The position numbers and the translations under genes are program-made. 64,000 bases of DNA from Nomia melanderi. Taxonomy: Eukaryota; Arthropoda; Insecta; Hymenoptera; Halictidae. The notes below the pieces were generated by a model. It ran no database searches. It was not told the DNA's origin and saw only the letters and a list, made by a program, of their open reading frames with translations. This document shows positions 21,441-32,506 of this stretch, one piece after another (within the stretch, counting starts at the first letter, position 1; every line of letters begins with the position of its first letter). The stretch lies in assembly GCF_051020985.1 (NCBI RefSeq), contig NC_135000.1, forward strand, positions 1,488,001 to 1,552,000, in the 5' to 3' direction.

Positions 21441-21630
21441 GTATCGAAAAAGTATTCTTTGCAAGTTGGAAGTAGAGAGTTAATATTCTTTGTGACCTAG
21501 AATCGAAAATCTAATATACTTCACGAGCTAGAATTCAGAACTTAATATCTTTTGAAAGTTAGAACTGAAAGTTAGTATTCCTTATGAACCAAAATCGAAG
21601 ACCTAGTAATCTCTATGAACTAGAATCATT
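21441..21630. repeat. Degenerate ~30-bp tandem array
   Basis: Directly after the duplication, five or six loose units of the type GAATCGAAAATCTAATAT...CTTTGTGACCTA. They resemble the start of the 231-bp unit (GAATTGGAAAAGTAGTATT), so the array may derive from that stretch. Confidence 0.65.
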
Positions 21631-21739
21631 AAAAAAAACTAAACTAATAGACAATACTTCGAAGAATCATTTCAAATAACGTTTCAAACAATTATAAACT
21701 AAAATAGCATATTATTTGAAATAATATTTCAAAAGTAAA

Positions 21740-21761
21740 CATCCCAAGTGCAAAGGGTTAA
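21740..21761. mobile_element. Lone TTAA-C-like terminus
   Basis: CATCCCAAGTGCAAAGGGTTAA resembles the right end of family C, but I find no left partner upstream. Confidence 0.35.
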
Positions 21762-21889
21762 GACGAGTCAGCCCACATCCACCTATCACTGAACACGATA
21801 CGAGTCGAAGAATATAAAATAAATAAAGGAGAGATCCATAGATCGTAATGTTTAGATCTCAGTTGGCGATCTGCTGGCAAGCATCTCCA

Positions 21890-22130
21890 GAGTCATACGC
21901 AGCCCACGAGCTTCGAGTTGCTAAGCACTAGACTATTGCATTGGACGCCGTTGGCTGCGGAGAAGAGGTTAAGGGCACGGAACTCGACTCGTCCAGCGCA
22001 AGGGAGTTTCAGTATCGGAGGATGGAAAAGTTCCAGGTGCTTGGGTGTTTGCGGATCGAGGACAACGCCTGGACGACACGCCCACGGTCCTCATTGTTCC
22101 TCGAGTTGACTAGTTCCATATATAGTCTTT
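21890..22130. other. GC-rich island 6
   Basis: A moderately GC-rich patch with frames of 63-68 codons. GGGTGTTTGCGGATCGA (22043) recurs weakly as GGGTGTTTGCGAATCGA at 22225. No domain recognised. Confidence 0.4.
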
Positions 22131-22296
22131 TGTGGAAAATTCTCTGAATAATTTAACGGATTTTTATTATTCCTCTTCTGTTTCCGTTCGTAATTTACCG
22201 TATCTCTTGTAGCGAAGCAATTCGTGGGTGTTTGCGAATCGATACAATCTGGAAGAAGGTAAATGTATCGAGCTCTTAGTTTCTCGGTCAAACAGT

Positions 22297-22563
22297 TAGC
22301 GCCTTTGCTATGACACTGCTACAACTGCATTGGATATCTGAATTTTGAAAGATCTTTCTGCCAACATGTTTTATAGACTTGATACTTTAAGAAAATTTAA
22401 AAATTAATTTACCTTGTACACGTTTGAGCGCATTCATAGAAATAGTACAATTTTTATAGAGTTTTTCCATAAGCTAAGCATTTCTCGGTAAAATCGCAAT
22501 TTTTTATCATTACATAATTTTACCGAGTAAATTAAGAGTTACAAATGGCACCCAAGGGGTTAA
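22297..22563. mobile_element. Possible TTAA element, weak ends
   Basis: The right end GGCACCCAAGGGGTTAA at 22563 is clear. The left candidate GTTAGCGCCTTTGCTATGAC at 22296 is poor. The interior has an inverted pair, TTTCTCGGTAAAAT and ATTTTACCGAGTAAA. Confidence 0.35.
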
Positions 22564-22634
22564 ACGTTGTCAAGCATGGTAATCAAATATCTCTGTCCAT
22601 TATCCCTAAATCGTGGCTGTTAAAACTGCGTCCT

Positions 22635-22884
22635 TAACCCCTTACCGTACAATAACGAGTAAGACTCGTAATAAAGATTTCTAGACTGATTTAACAACAA
22701 TCAATGTTGTTCATTACCCACGGATCAAAACAAACAAATATTTTGCTATTATCAATGTATTATCTTCAAATGAAATTTCCACTTGAAGTAGAATGGAAAA
22801 TTTTGTTGCATTTCTTCCAAATTGTCGATAGTAAAATATTACACGAGCTTAGTTGCGAAAGTGAATAGTACGCCAAGGGGTTAA
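22635..22884 (+). mobile_element. TTAA-E2 MITE, complete
   Basis: 250 bp, TTAACCCCTTACCGTACAAT to GTACGCCAAGGGGTTAA. Perfect palindrome ACGAGT-AAG-ACTCGT at 22656-22670. Closely matches 40652-40902 and the inverted copy 31861-32125. Confidence 0.94.
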
Positions 22885-22974
22885 CTATCCATATTGCAAG
22901 ATACTGAAATATTATATTGTCACATTAGAAATAAATAATTATTTACTCCTACTTTTCAAGCCCCCTGTTCCTCG

Positions 22975-23560
22975 CACAAGATTTCAATCCACCAACCCCC
23001 CGATCACGACTAACTCCAGCGAAAATTCTCGAGCCACGTTAGCTGTTGGAATGCCGAAGATGTCCCGGACGGATCGCTTCCTCTCATTACCGAAGGGAAT
23101 AATAATCACGATCGCGTGTCGTTTCCGTTGGAAACTCGGCTCGAAGACACCTGGCGCTGAACGGACGAAAGCGCTCGATCGCAGATGCGGTGCGTAAAAT
23201 GGGGGGCAGGAAAAATCCGCACGCGAAAGTGGCACGATCGCAGAGACACGAGCTGTCGGGACGTTGTTGGTTGGATCGTGACGAGCCCAGCCACCGCGCC
23301 GCGCCGCGCCGGGCGTATCTGCTTGGCCGTGTGGTACTTACGCGCCGCGGAACACGCAACGCACACGCTTGAACGAGATTCGAAGATGGCTGAGTTCGAT
23401 AATGCCGTCAGAGAAAGTCGATCCTCTCTGGGGGTCCTATGGAAATTTCATGCCGTCCGGGCGGACGATCGCTGAATTGTTCGTCTCGTTGCGAACCTTG
23501 TTCTCGCTTTTGCTTGACGCTTAGGCTGCAATCACACTGGACGCCTGCTCGTATTGAAGC
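22975..23560. other. GC-rich island 7
   Basis: The longest contiguous GC-rich patch in the first half, including CGCGCCGCGCCGCGCCGGGCG near 23297. Several overlapping frames (60-96 codons) on both strands. No domain recognised. Possibly a CpG-rich promoter or untranslated exon, but nothing in the sequence decides. Confidence 0.45.
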
Positions 23561-23591
23561 TGATACTTTTGCCCGAGAATATGAAAGATCT

Positions 23592-23800
23592 GGGTACCCA
23601 GGTATCAGTAACACAGCCGTGTGGGGCAAAATTATTCGGGTATGTGAGGTACCAGGGTGAAGTGAAATTGTTCAGGTATTCGAGTACCCATAAGATACCT
23701 GGGAGAAAACTTACATGGTACCTGATTATTGGTCAACTGGGGAGAAAACAATTACACAGGTACCCGTGTATCTATAATGTATCTGTGTAGAGCGACATTA
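23592..23800. repeat. GGTACC-rich degenerate minisatellite, part 1
   Basis: Loose units built from GGTACC, CGGGTA, AGTACCCATAAGATACCTGG and GGGAGAAAA. Continues after an interruption at 24059. Confidence 0.75.
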
Positions 23801-24058
23801 TTTATGTATGTGAGTGTTGAATATTTATTTACAGAAATAAACAACACAGTTTGAAAAGCTAAATGTATAATTATTAAAGTATGTAGTACTTCGGAGCGTT
23901 TGCTCCGAAACTGTACGAACGACGTGGAGGAAAAAAAAGAACGCTCAGCGCAACAAAAAGACAGCTGTCCTCGGGAAAACATCTGACCGCGAAACAGAGG
24001 ACTGCACCAATGGATAACTTGCAGTCATTAAAATTATACTTCATGCTCATTTTCAACA
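23801..24058. other. Interruption of the minisatellite with a perfect hairpin
   Basis: Non-repeat DNA dividing the array. It contains TTCGGAGC-GTTT-GCTCCGAA (23890-23909), an 8-bp stem with a 4-nt loop. No TSD or TIR seen at the edges, so its origin is unknown. Confidence 0.4.
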
Positions 24059-24560
24059 GTGAGGTGTCAGGATACTCGAGAGCCTATAAGACACCTAAGT
24101 GGAGCAAGAACACCTGAGTAGAGCAAAATTACCTGAATATGTGAGATGCCAGGATAGAGAAATTATCCGGGTACCCGAGCACTCATAAGATACTTGAGTA
24201 GACAAAATTAACCAGGTACCTGAATATTCATAAGATATCTGTGTAGAGAAAAATTGCTCGGGTATATGAGATGCCAGGACAGAGTGAAATTATCCGAGTA
24301 CCCGAGTATTCATAAGATATTCTAGTAGAGCACAATTAACCAGGTACCTGAATATACATAAGATACCTGGGTAGAGCAAAATTAACCAGGTACACGAAAT
24401 ATTCATAAGATATCCGAGTAGAGCAAAATTACTGGGGTGTCTGAGATGCCAGTGTACCCGAGTACCTATAAAACACTTGGCCACAACAATTTTTTCCCGG
24501 GTACCTATATGATACTTGTGTAGTATCCGAAGACCTGAGTATCTCATAAGATCTTATACT
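24059..24560. repeat. GGTACC-rich degenerate minisatellite, part 2
   Basis: About ten units of 45-50 bp of the form ATAAGATACCTGGGTAGAGC then AAAATTAACCAGGTACCTGA, with occasional GAGATGCCAG variants giving a higher-order pattern. The minus-strand frame 24290-24547 is a by-product. Confidence 0.85.
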
Positions 24561-24827
24561 AGGCTATTAGAGCTCTTAGAGCTACTAGAGCTATTAGGTC
24601 CGCTGGATAATCGAATATCTTGTCCTCGAGTGCTCTACTTGTATTACCACAGCATTCCAGTAATTCATATTTTTATATGAAATATTAAAAGTAAAACAAT
24701 TTATTACCTGAAGATGAAATGTTTTAATTTTTGTAGCGAAATACCAGTTATCATTTCTAATCAGAGGACTATAGTCTCATAGTATCTGGGTAAATACATA
24801 GGTTATTCTTTTTTCCTGGGGTATCCT

Positions 24828-25052
24828 TTAACACTAGAACTACCGTGCCAGTAAAAATGACTGGTTTTGATTTTTTTGTTCCGCAATTATTGATACTTTG
24901 AAGGCATTGAATATTCAAAATTATTTTGAAAATCAATAGTTTTGCTTGACTACTGTAATGAATGTCTGAAGAAACTGAAAATAATCTATTGTTACAATTT
25001 TTATGGGGATTACATATTAATCGTATTAAATACACGGTAGTTCTAGTGTTAA
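24828..25052 (+). mobile_element. TTAA-B MITE, complete
   Basis: 225 bp, TTAACACTAGAACTACCGTG to CACGGTAGTTCTAGTGTTAA. The inverted ends are perfect for 18 bp. CCAGT...ACTGG flanks AAAAATG in the palindrome position. The interior is shared with 42737-42950. Confidence 0.95.
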
Positions 25053-25917
25053 TGGGGATAATGTGTTTTTTCATTCGTTATTTTATAGGTCCGAATATTT
25101 CGTAAGTAACAGCTTTACTTCGTATCTATTTAACGTATTCTGATTGTACTCGTTAACGGTGCTTACTTAATTGTCAATAATTCGTCGAACAGAAACAAAA
25201 ATGTTGTGTCCATTATAAGATAATATTTTTCCTGAATGTTAAATATCGACCACAGAATAATCGCATTTCACTTCGACATAAGGAAATAAAATAATACTTA
25301 CATTTACATACGAAGCAGTTACATAATTGATCGTATCACTCAAATTTGTAGTATTTGAATATTTGAAATATAAGTATTGACTCTAGTTTAGAAATAAATG
25401 TTCAACCAAAGTTACCAAGCATATCTTCTCACACATATTTGTTTAACTTACAATAAAATACATATATTTATTATTTAAAAATTTCAGTATTTAAAATGAT
25501 CGCCGTCGAAAAAGAATGTTTAATATTTAACATAAATACTTAATACAGTATAATTAACACAAAATAATTAATGTAATTCCAATGGGAGATAGCCATTCTC
25601 TAAAATGCATTTAAACAAAAATTAAAAGCATCAGAATACCAGATACGATTTCTCAATAAACTTTAATCGCTTTCTTACGACACAATCAACAAGAATTCAA
25701 ATTACAAACGAAAAAGCATCAGTTGCAATTCTAACTATATCAATTAATCATCCAAAACAATGCAACTGGCTATCTCTCCTAAATTACTCTAATTGTCCCA
25801 TAACAGTTACAAAATAATCATTTCAATATAATAATTAATTACGTCTACTTATTCTTATCACGAAGGAATACGTAATACACGATATGAAACGTCCAGAATT
25901 CTCATCGCACTCACGTG
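25053..25917. other. AT-rich DNA, no gene seen
   Basis: No supported element or frame. GGGAGATAGCCATTCTCTAA at 25583 and TTAGGAGAGATAGCC (minus) near 25775 hint at a weak inverted pair. Confidence 0.35.
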
Positions 25918-26165
25918 TTAACACGTTGACTGCCACGGTGGTCACCGGTGACCGGAGCTTTCAAATTGCTTGAAAATAATTACAATAAGGAGATTGATAT
26001 TGAATCAAAATATTTACTAACACGAGAAGCTAGATAATAGTGTAATATGAATACTGTAATACCGAAACATTAATAATTATATGTAATACTATTTTCCTCT
26101 GTTATAAAGGAGTAAATCTTACTATAAGAAAATGCTCGAAATCCTCGTGGTAGTCAACGTGTTAA
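25918..26165 (+). mobile_element. TTAA-D2 MITE, complete
   Basis: 248 bp, TTAACACGTTGACTGCCACG to CGTGGTAGTCAACGTGTTAA. Perfect palindrome GGTCACCGGTGACC at 25940-25953. Confidence 0.95.
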
Positions 26166-26189
26166 TGAAGTAATTAATTCCAAAGGTTA

Positions 26190-26530
26190 ACCGCGCGCGG
26201 AACGGAGGATCCAATTCGAGAGAGCCTCCCTTTCTAGGAGAAAGAAGCTAGCGGAGAACGTGGCCGAGGGGGGAAAACGAAACGACAGGATCCAGCTGAC
26301 CGGGAAACGCATCCTTGTGCCAGATACGAGAGCCCGCAACGACACATTCGTAGCACGGAACCGATCTAACGATCTCTCGATTGCAAAACACGCGCGCGCG
26401 AGAGCCGACAGCCAGGCTCGTTCCTGTCGAAAACGCGCGTCGCCGTTTCCTATCGTTCCGCTTGCGAAATCAACCGACGACGATCCCACTAGATCAGAGT
26501 TTCTCAATGAGATTCATGTTTTTGGAGAAA
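26190..26530. other. GC-rich island 8
   Basis: CpG-rich, with CGCGCGCGAGAG. Frames of 106 codons minus (26187-26507) and 92 plus overlap, none recognisable. Confidence 0.45.
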
Positions 26531-26550
26531 GGGTTTAACACAGGGGTGGT

Positions 26551-26613
26551 TAACCCTAATCGTAAATACGTGTTTTTATAACGAATCATACCACGATGTG
26601 ACTCTCAGTCACT
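26551..26613. mobile_element. TTAA-F MITE, left fragment
   Basis: TTAACCCTAATCGTAAATAC through GATGTGACTCTCAGTCACTT matches the first 62 bp of the F copies at 27412 and 58489, then breaks off into an E-derived segment. The preceding CAGGGGTGG resembles a hAT-type end. Confidence 0.7.
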
Positions 26614-27411
26614 TCTTTTTTATTATCAGTCGTCAACGTCTGAAGTAAATATGCCGAATAGAATAACTATCAAATTCATTTTTCTTCTAATAAGTGATTA
26701 ACGTTGAAGTATTTTTACTAAGTACAGTCGTGAAAGAAATCAAAAGATTCAAAAGTCATTTTCAAAGATCATGTCTCTTCATGGACTCTTGACAAGTTTC
26801 TTTTTCATTTTATTAGGAATAAAGGAAGTTTAACATGTTTTTAATTCTACGTAAAAATTGTATGAACTTTAGAGCAAAATTGACTGAAATATAAATTTTT
26901 CTTTATAATCGTGCATCTTTGTTTTAAATTGCATTTTTCGAATATGTATGAAAATTTCCCTCGCCATTCAAAGGATCAGTAATGACAAATTTTAAATAAA
27001 CATTTAGGTGGCACGATTTTTGTTCATATTTGTTAATTATTAACGCGACTATACAAAGATCATGGTAGATTGACTCGTTATTTGACTAAACGGAAACAAA
27101 AAAACGATGCGAATTCCCTGCGGTCAGTATTTACATTCTATTTTATGATTTACCAAGGAAAAGTAAGTTTTCAAATAATATTGATTTTCGTCTCACTTCT
27201 TTGATTCTTCGATCATTGTCGAGACTCACAAGGAGAGGGCCAGACATAAAAATCAGACATGAAAATCCCTCATGGATTTGTCTAACAATAGTCCTCTGTT
27301 TTCGAAAAAAATCAGCTTTAAGTTTGTACGTTACTGTAAGGTAAAGGCACCAGTAATTGACCTGGCATTGGTAGTTGTCCATTTTTCAGGAGAATGTAAG
27401 AAATAAGGTTT
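26614..27411 (+). repeat. Duplicated block, copy 1 (E fragment plus X)
   Basis: Nearly identical to 57691-58488 at a constant offset of 31,077 bp from TATTATCAGT to the F element, so no net indel over about 790 bp. It begins with a family E interior (to TTAA near 26697) and continues with repeat X. X also occurs at 62455-62757 and, inverted and decayed, at 59425-59535. The 79-codon minus-strand frame 27143-27382 lies in X; its homologue at 59408 shares KLK..FF.KQRT, hinting at a former coding region of unknown kind. Confidence 0.9.
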
Positions 27412-27634
27412 TTAACCCTAAGCTTACCACGTGTTTTTACAACGAATCACACCACGATGTGACTCTCAGTCACTTATGAGAATAAAAGGAACGATTAAAA
27501 TGTTATTGTTTTTGTTTGTAGGGCCCAAATTTTGAAAGCCCAAAAAACTTTTGGAAGTGCAATATGAAATAATCAAATTTAAGTAAAAATTTCAAACGTG
27601 ACTCAAAATCACATCGTGGTCCGATTAGAGTTAA
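27412..27634 (+). mobile_element. TTAA-F MITE, complete
   Basis: 223 bp, TTAACCCTAAGCTTACCACG to GGTCCGATTAGAGTTAA. Left palindrome GTGACT-CTC-AGTCAC. The right palindrome is decayed (GTGACTCAAAATCAC). Part of the duplicated unit. Confidence 0.92.
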
Positions 27635-27804
27635 AATGGACGATGTCGACCTCTAGGGGCTGAGATAACATCATTTTGGGTTGATGGAGAAATTGATTAA
27701 AAATCAGAAGTATAAGTACATAATGTATATTATCTTTGCATATTGTTTCAATGAATTTAATACCAGTTTGTTTACCTGCGAAAATTATACAACTCACCAC
27801 TGTG

Positions 27805-28275
27805 TACTTACAAGGGAAGGTGTCGAACCCGGAAATTTAAAAAATTGTGAAACTTTATGTGTAAGTAGAGTAATACATTGCAATTTTTTTCGTGCTGAAT
27901 TTTAATTGGAAGGGGTGAAACCACCCCTTGGAAAACATGCGAATTTTTATTCCCTGTGGATTATCTTGAAAACGGTAAGAAATAGCGAAAAACAGTTTCA
28001 ACGAAAAATACATTGTTCCTTCACGTCTATAAAATTGTAAAATAAAATTGTAAAATAAATCATGTTCAAACCCAAAATTTTGAAAATTTTGAATTTTCTG
28101 AAATATTCTATTTTACAATTTTATAGACGTGAAAAAACAACGTATTTTTCGTTGAACCTTTTTTTCGCTAAGTTAACCCATGGGAAAGTAATGTTTGTCT
28201 TCTTATAAGAGTATATAAGGGTATATAACCCTTTAAAGTGAAATTCGGCTCGTAAAAAATTGCAATGTATCAAAA
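27805..28275. mobile_element. Foldback element N, second copy
   Basis: Left arm from ACTTACAAGGGAAGGTGTCG with GGGGTGAAACCACCCC. The right arm lacks its tip. An additional inner inverted pair (CACGTCTATAAAATTGTAAA near 28022 and its complement near 28118) is shared with the 34745 copy. Confidence 0.7.
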
Positions 28276-28289
28276 AATTTTATAATTTT

Positions 28290-28377
28290 TCCTTGTTAGA
28301 TTCAAAGAATGTCGTCTATATTTCCTCGGAAAATGTTGAATATATCTAATGAAAAACTTTCGAGTGCAAAGGGTTAA
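28290..28377 (+). mobile_element. TTAA-C MITE, right-half fragment
   Basis: Matches 1550-1637, ending CTTTCGAGTGCAAAGGGTTAA. It abuts the truncated foldback arm, so it probably marks the insertion or deletion that removed the arm tip. Confidence 0.7.
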
Positions 28378-28532
28378 ATGAAGCTGTTGTAAAGATTTCT
28401 CAAATTTAAAATTCTCTTCGTTACATATATATTACTTAATGTATGTTATTTTTGTTACATATTATTTTGGAGATTATTGTTTGCCATACTTCAAATAACA
28501 GGAATAATGAAATAATTCTTTGTAAACGATTA

Positions 28533-28782
28533 TTAACCAGTTAACGGTGTTTGGCGAGTATACACGTTGTCGTAAAGCTTGACATGATACTAATTCTTTC
28601 AACGATGAATTCTTTATTTTTTCACATAAACATGTAATTCTTCTTTGTTTCGCTTTGAGCTTTCATTAAAATATACTCTACGTGCATTCGTCCTGCGTTC
28701 GACGAGTACACTCTCCATTTTCGATTTTATTGGGCGCAGAACCAGAGGTTTTTCCAACTAAATTCCACAGTTAACTGGTTAA
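28533..28782 (+). mobile_element. TTAA-M MITE, complete
   Basis: 250 bp, TTAACCAGTTAACGGTG to CCACAGTTAACTGGTTAA. It contains GCGAGTATACACG, the M near-palindrome. Inverted relative to the copy at 48846-49094. Confidence 0.9.
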
Positions 28783-29060
28783 GACTTACTGTAAATATTT
28801 ACAGCTTTATTCTTCAATTACTAGCAATTATTTAGTGCAAAAAATAGTTTCTAATCGATTTAACTATTATGTAGATGCCAATCATCATTAGTGATGCGTA
28901 ATCAAATTACATTTTTCCCAACTCCGTGAGAAAATCGGTTTTACATAAGTGACGTTCGTGGATCTGACCGATTCCCACGGGCGGATTTCTAATAATGACA
29001 TTTCACCGAGCGGAAAACTCCTGTCACGCCGTCGAGAAACATAGATCGGCTCAGACATGG

Positions 29061-29513
29061 TTAACACGTTGACAGCTACGACACACAGTGGACAATTCGA
29101 CTGATTTAATTAGCCAAAATTAAAAACATTTATATATAAAGTGTTTCCAACAAAATATGATAATATGTGTATATGTATAATAATGCGTAATAATAATTAG
29201 TTATAAAGTAATAAATCAATAAATATTAAATATTCTTAATTATTACATATACTTATATAAACATTTGTATATTTACGTATAACGACATGCATTATATAAT
29301 ATATAATAAATAATAATATTATAAACAATAATAATCAGAATTTCCAAATGGTTTGAAAACATTTATAACAAAAGGATTGATATGGAACAGAAATATTTAG
29401 TAACGATTAATAATTGCATAATATAAGAACTCTGATACCAAATCGTTAATAGTTATTTCTAATTATTTATCTCTTCCATAAAAGGATGATAAAACACTAA
29501 AAAAACGTGTTAA
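29061..29513 (+). mobile_element. TTAA-D2 MITE with internal insertion
   Basis: TTAACACGTTGACAGCTACG at the left; the last 180 bp align with D2 at 25918 and end AAAACGTGTTAA. About 220 bp of AT-rich sequence (29100-29335) is extra and has no recognisable ends. Confidence 0.65.
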
Positions 29514-30045
29514 CACTCTGCCACTTTAACTGCCATGTTATCTAAATTAGAGAGTGATACAGTTTTTGATGTAGATTTCAAATTAATTTTCTCGGTGATA
29601 TAGGCAACGAATGAAATTTTATTTTATGTATTAGGTGCAAGAACTCTTGATTTCACAATTTTCGTATCATTAAGATTTTCTTTTAGATTATATGGTATTT
29701 GATGAATGTTGATTGGGCAATTAATGTGTTGTAACGTTAATCTCATTTGGAATCGAAATGTTCTTAATTTACTTGTTGTACTTCAATTTGAAAGGTTTAA
29801 TCATTTACATTAACGAGATACGGTTTGTAAGCACGATAAAATCAAGAAACGATCAAGTAAAACTGTGCAACTTTGTATACACGAAAAAATAAATGACTAA
29901 CTAAACTACAAAATGATTATACCTAAGATCTGTTATACCAACGATTTAAAAATAGTTTAAAAACTGTCAAATGTTACAACGTTCATAGAGGAATATATTC
30001 AGAATTATCATTGAATTTGTAAATAAATGTTCATAATTAATATTA
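29514..30045. other. AT-rich DNA, no gene seen
   Basis: No supported feature. Confidence 0.35.
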
Positions 30046-30205
30046 AAGTTAATACTAAGTACTATAATTAATATCATAAATACTATAAACTATAATTAAT
30101 ATCATAAATACTATAAGCTATAATTAATATCATAAATACTATAAACTATAATTAATATTATAAATACTATAAACTATAACTAATATTATAAATACTATAA
30201 ACTTA
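30046..30205. repeat. 28-bp tandem repeat
   Basis: About five copies of a unit made of ATAAATACTATAAACTATAA plus TTAATATC, with few changes. Confidence 0.92.
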
Positions 30206-30837
30206 TTAAATATTTTTTCTTAAAACTTGTACATATTTTACTGATATAGGTTCTCTAATATTTTCTTACAGTTTGGTAAATTATATAATTATGCAACAGA
30301 TAATATTAAGACATTGTTTGCTGGTAGTTGTTCAATTCTCTCTTATGGATTAACAATTTGAAAGTTACGACTTTTCTATGGATTATGCAACAGCAATAGT
30401 GATTATAATTGTGACGCAATAAATCCTTTCAAATAACAAAACGAATCAATTTGATACGGTATTATTACTTAAAAGATGAAATTCAATTTCTTTTCAATGT
30501 AATATGGGCATTACAGAATCTATTACAGGTTTCCGGTAGATAAAGTGTTAATTGCATCCTTCTTTAAAGAGGTCTGAATATGTTCCCGGTCAATGACGCT
30601 CAGTTAACAAAAGACATGTTGATATGTTAATGATATGCGATCTTAAGTGTTCTTCGTGTTTCATTCCGGAACTTGCAACAATGTTACTTTATTCAAATAC
30701 AGTTTAACCTATTGCCTTTATGACATGATCCTTAATAACTCTGTTTACAAGAGCTGTTTCATTTTTATTTGTCTTCTAGGAAAAATGGAATGCTGGATTC
30801 ATTGTAAGTCTGTTTATCATTTAGCTAATTAAATAAG
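30206..30837. other. AT-rich DNA, no gene seen
   Basis: No supported element. A 61-codon frame at 30647-30832 is hydrophobic but unrecognised. Confidence 0.35.
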
Positions 30838-31100
30838 TATATTTGTGTATATATATCTATGCATATAGAAATGTATAGAAATGTATAGAAATGTATAGAA
30901 ATGTATAGAAATATACGGAAATATATGGAAATATATGGAAATATATGGAAATGTATGGAAATACATGGAAATGTATGGAAATGTATGGAAATGTATGGCA
31001 ATATATGGAAATATGTACAAATATATACAAATATATACAAATATATACAAATATATACAAATATATTGAAATATATGGGAATATAGAAATATATATATAT
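30838..31100. repeat. 10-bp microsatellite AAATRTATRN
   Basis: AAATGTATAG, AAATATATGG, AAATGTATGG and AAATATATAC units in blocks. Gives repetitive I/Y/F/H frames on the minus strand and M/Y/G/N/I/W/K frames on the plus; not coding. Confidence 0.95.
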
Positions 31101-31860
31101 TACGATTTGAAAGAGTCAAGATGTCCTAGATTTCTTACCGAAAAACAAATTTTTCGACATGTTTTTAAATTCTACATTTCTCAATTTGTTAATTAAATTA
31201 GTGTCTCAAATAGTGGCTCAATCATATAATATTTTACAATCATTTGAAGCTAATCTATAGGGTAAAAACAAGTTTTTGCACTTCAAATGCTTGTCATTTC
31301 CATAATGATTAAAATTTCAAAAAATCCGTACGCTACATTTTAGATAATATATTTCTGTTTATAAATCCACAAAAATGTTTGTCGTTGGATATTTTTATAT
31401 TTTAAAACAGTCTATACGAAGTTGCAGTTGGTCAGAGTGTTTCGAATAAAAAAACGAAGAATAAAGTTTCGAGAATCTATCACTCTTTGATGCTTCGTTC
31501 TCGTCTACAGATTTTCAACTGAGTGAATGTCCCTAAGCATTTTGCTATATACGTGCTTATCCTTGTTGACTAAAAGACGCAACAAGCGTAACATGTTTAT
31601 ATAGTTGTGTCGAGTCAAGATCCATTCTTCGAAGTGCGTTTTGTACAGTGGCACGCGTGGGCTGTCGGAGATTTCCTTATAAACTCGCGTGGTAGAGTAA
31701 GTGTTGAACAAAGTACATATTCAGGGACGAAAGTTTTAAGCTCGTCCCGATGAATCTGTATAAAATATTAATATTTTCGCTTCAATGTTTAAATCAATTT
31801 AGTAGAATAAAATTACTAAAATTAAAATTTCATTACATTATAATTTCGAATTTATATTTA
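31101..31860. other. Mostly AT-rich DNA; one unassigned minus-strand frame
   Basis: The 68-codon minus-strand frame 31505-31711 has a more protein-like composition than most (leucine- and charge-rich: LRLLRLLVNKDKHVYSKMLR). I recognise no family and see no flanking exons. It may be a transposon relic. Confidence 0.3.
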
Positions 31861-32125
31861 TTAACCCCTTGGCGTACTACTTACTTTCGCTACTAAGTTT
31901 GTGTAACATTTTATTACCGGCAATTTGGAAGGAATGCAACAAAATTTTCCACTCTACTTCAAGTGGAAATTTTATTTGAAGATAACACATTGATAATAGC
32001 AAAATAGTTGTTTGCTTTGATCTGTGGGTAATGAACAACATTGATTGCTGTTAAATTAGTCTAGAAATCTTAAATTAGTTAAATTAGTCTAGAGTCTCAC
32101 TCGTCATTGTACGACAAGGGGTTAA
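31861..32125 (-). mobile_element. TTAA-E2 MITE, complete
   Basis: 265 bp, TTAACCCCTTGGCGTACTAC to TACGACAAGGGGTTAA, inverted relative to 22635. A local duplication of TTAAATTAGTCTAGA near the right end accounts for the extra length and breaks the palindrome arm. Confidence 0.93.
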
Positions 32126-32506
32126 GATTCATACTTCCTGTATTAGTTTAGAATTTAAACGGCTTAAGAAATAGAGTTTTATATTGAAAATATAACGGTG
32201 ATCTGAACACTTTTCAATATTTATAAATTGATAGATAGATTAAATTTATATTGAAATATAATGTATTAAATAAACTCGTGAGATCCGTTCGGCTGAGAGA
32301 TGGATAATTAAGCAGCGACCCAGGTTGCACCATTTCTCTAACGAGTCCGCGCTTCCCTAAGCTTCCCTCCAATTACGCCGCGGATCTTTCTAATGGAATT
32401 CATCTCCGATCACGCAACATACAGGCGAACGTACCGCGCTTTCATCGGTGTTTCTTAGTATGCGGTAATCGACGCATGCACACGCACGTGCAGGATAGAG
32501 AAGAAG
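32126..32506. other. Mixed DNA with a small GC-rich patch
   Basis: 32280-32460 is moderately GC-rich (ACGCCGCGGATC, GCATGCACACGCACGTGC). No gene supported. Confidence 0.35.

Noticed and set aside
27815..27835. tRNA-like GTCGAACCCGG motif
   Set aside because: It resembles a T-arm, but it is the tip of foldback N and no cloverleaf can be drawn around it.
29510..30551. Possible 1-kb TTAA element
   Set aside because: TTAACACTCTGCCAC and the complement of TTAACACTTTATCTAC match only loosely, and the interior contains a tandem array. Boundaries not convincing.
30825..31196. Several overlapping frames on both strands
   Set aside because: Translation of the 10-bp microsatellite.
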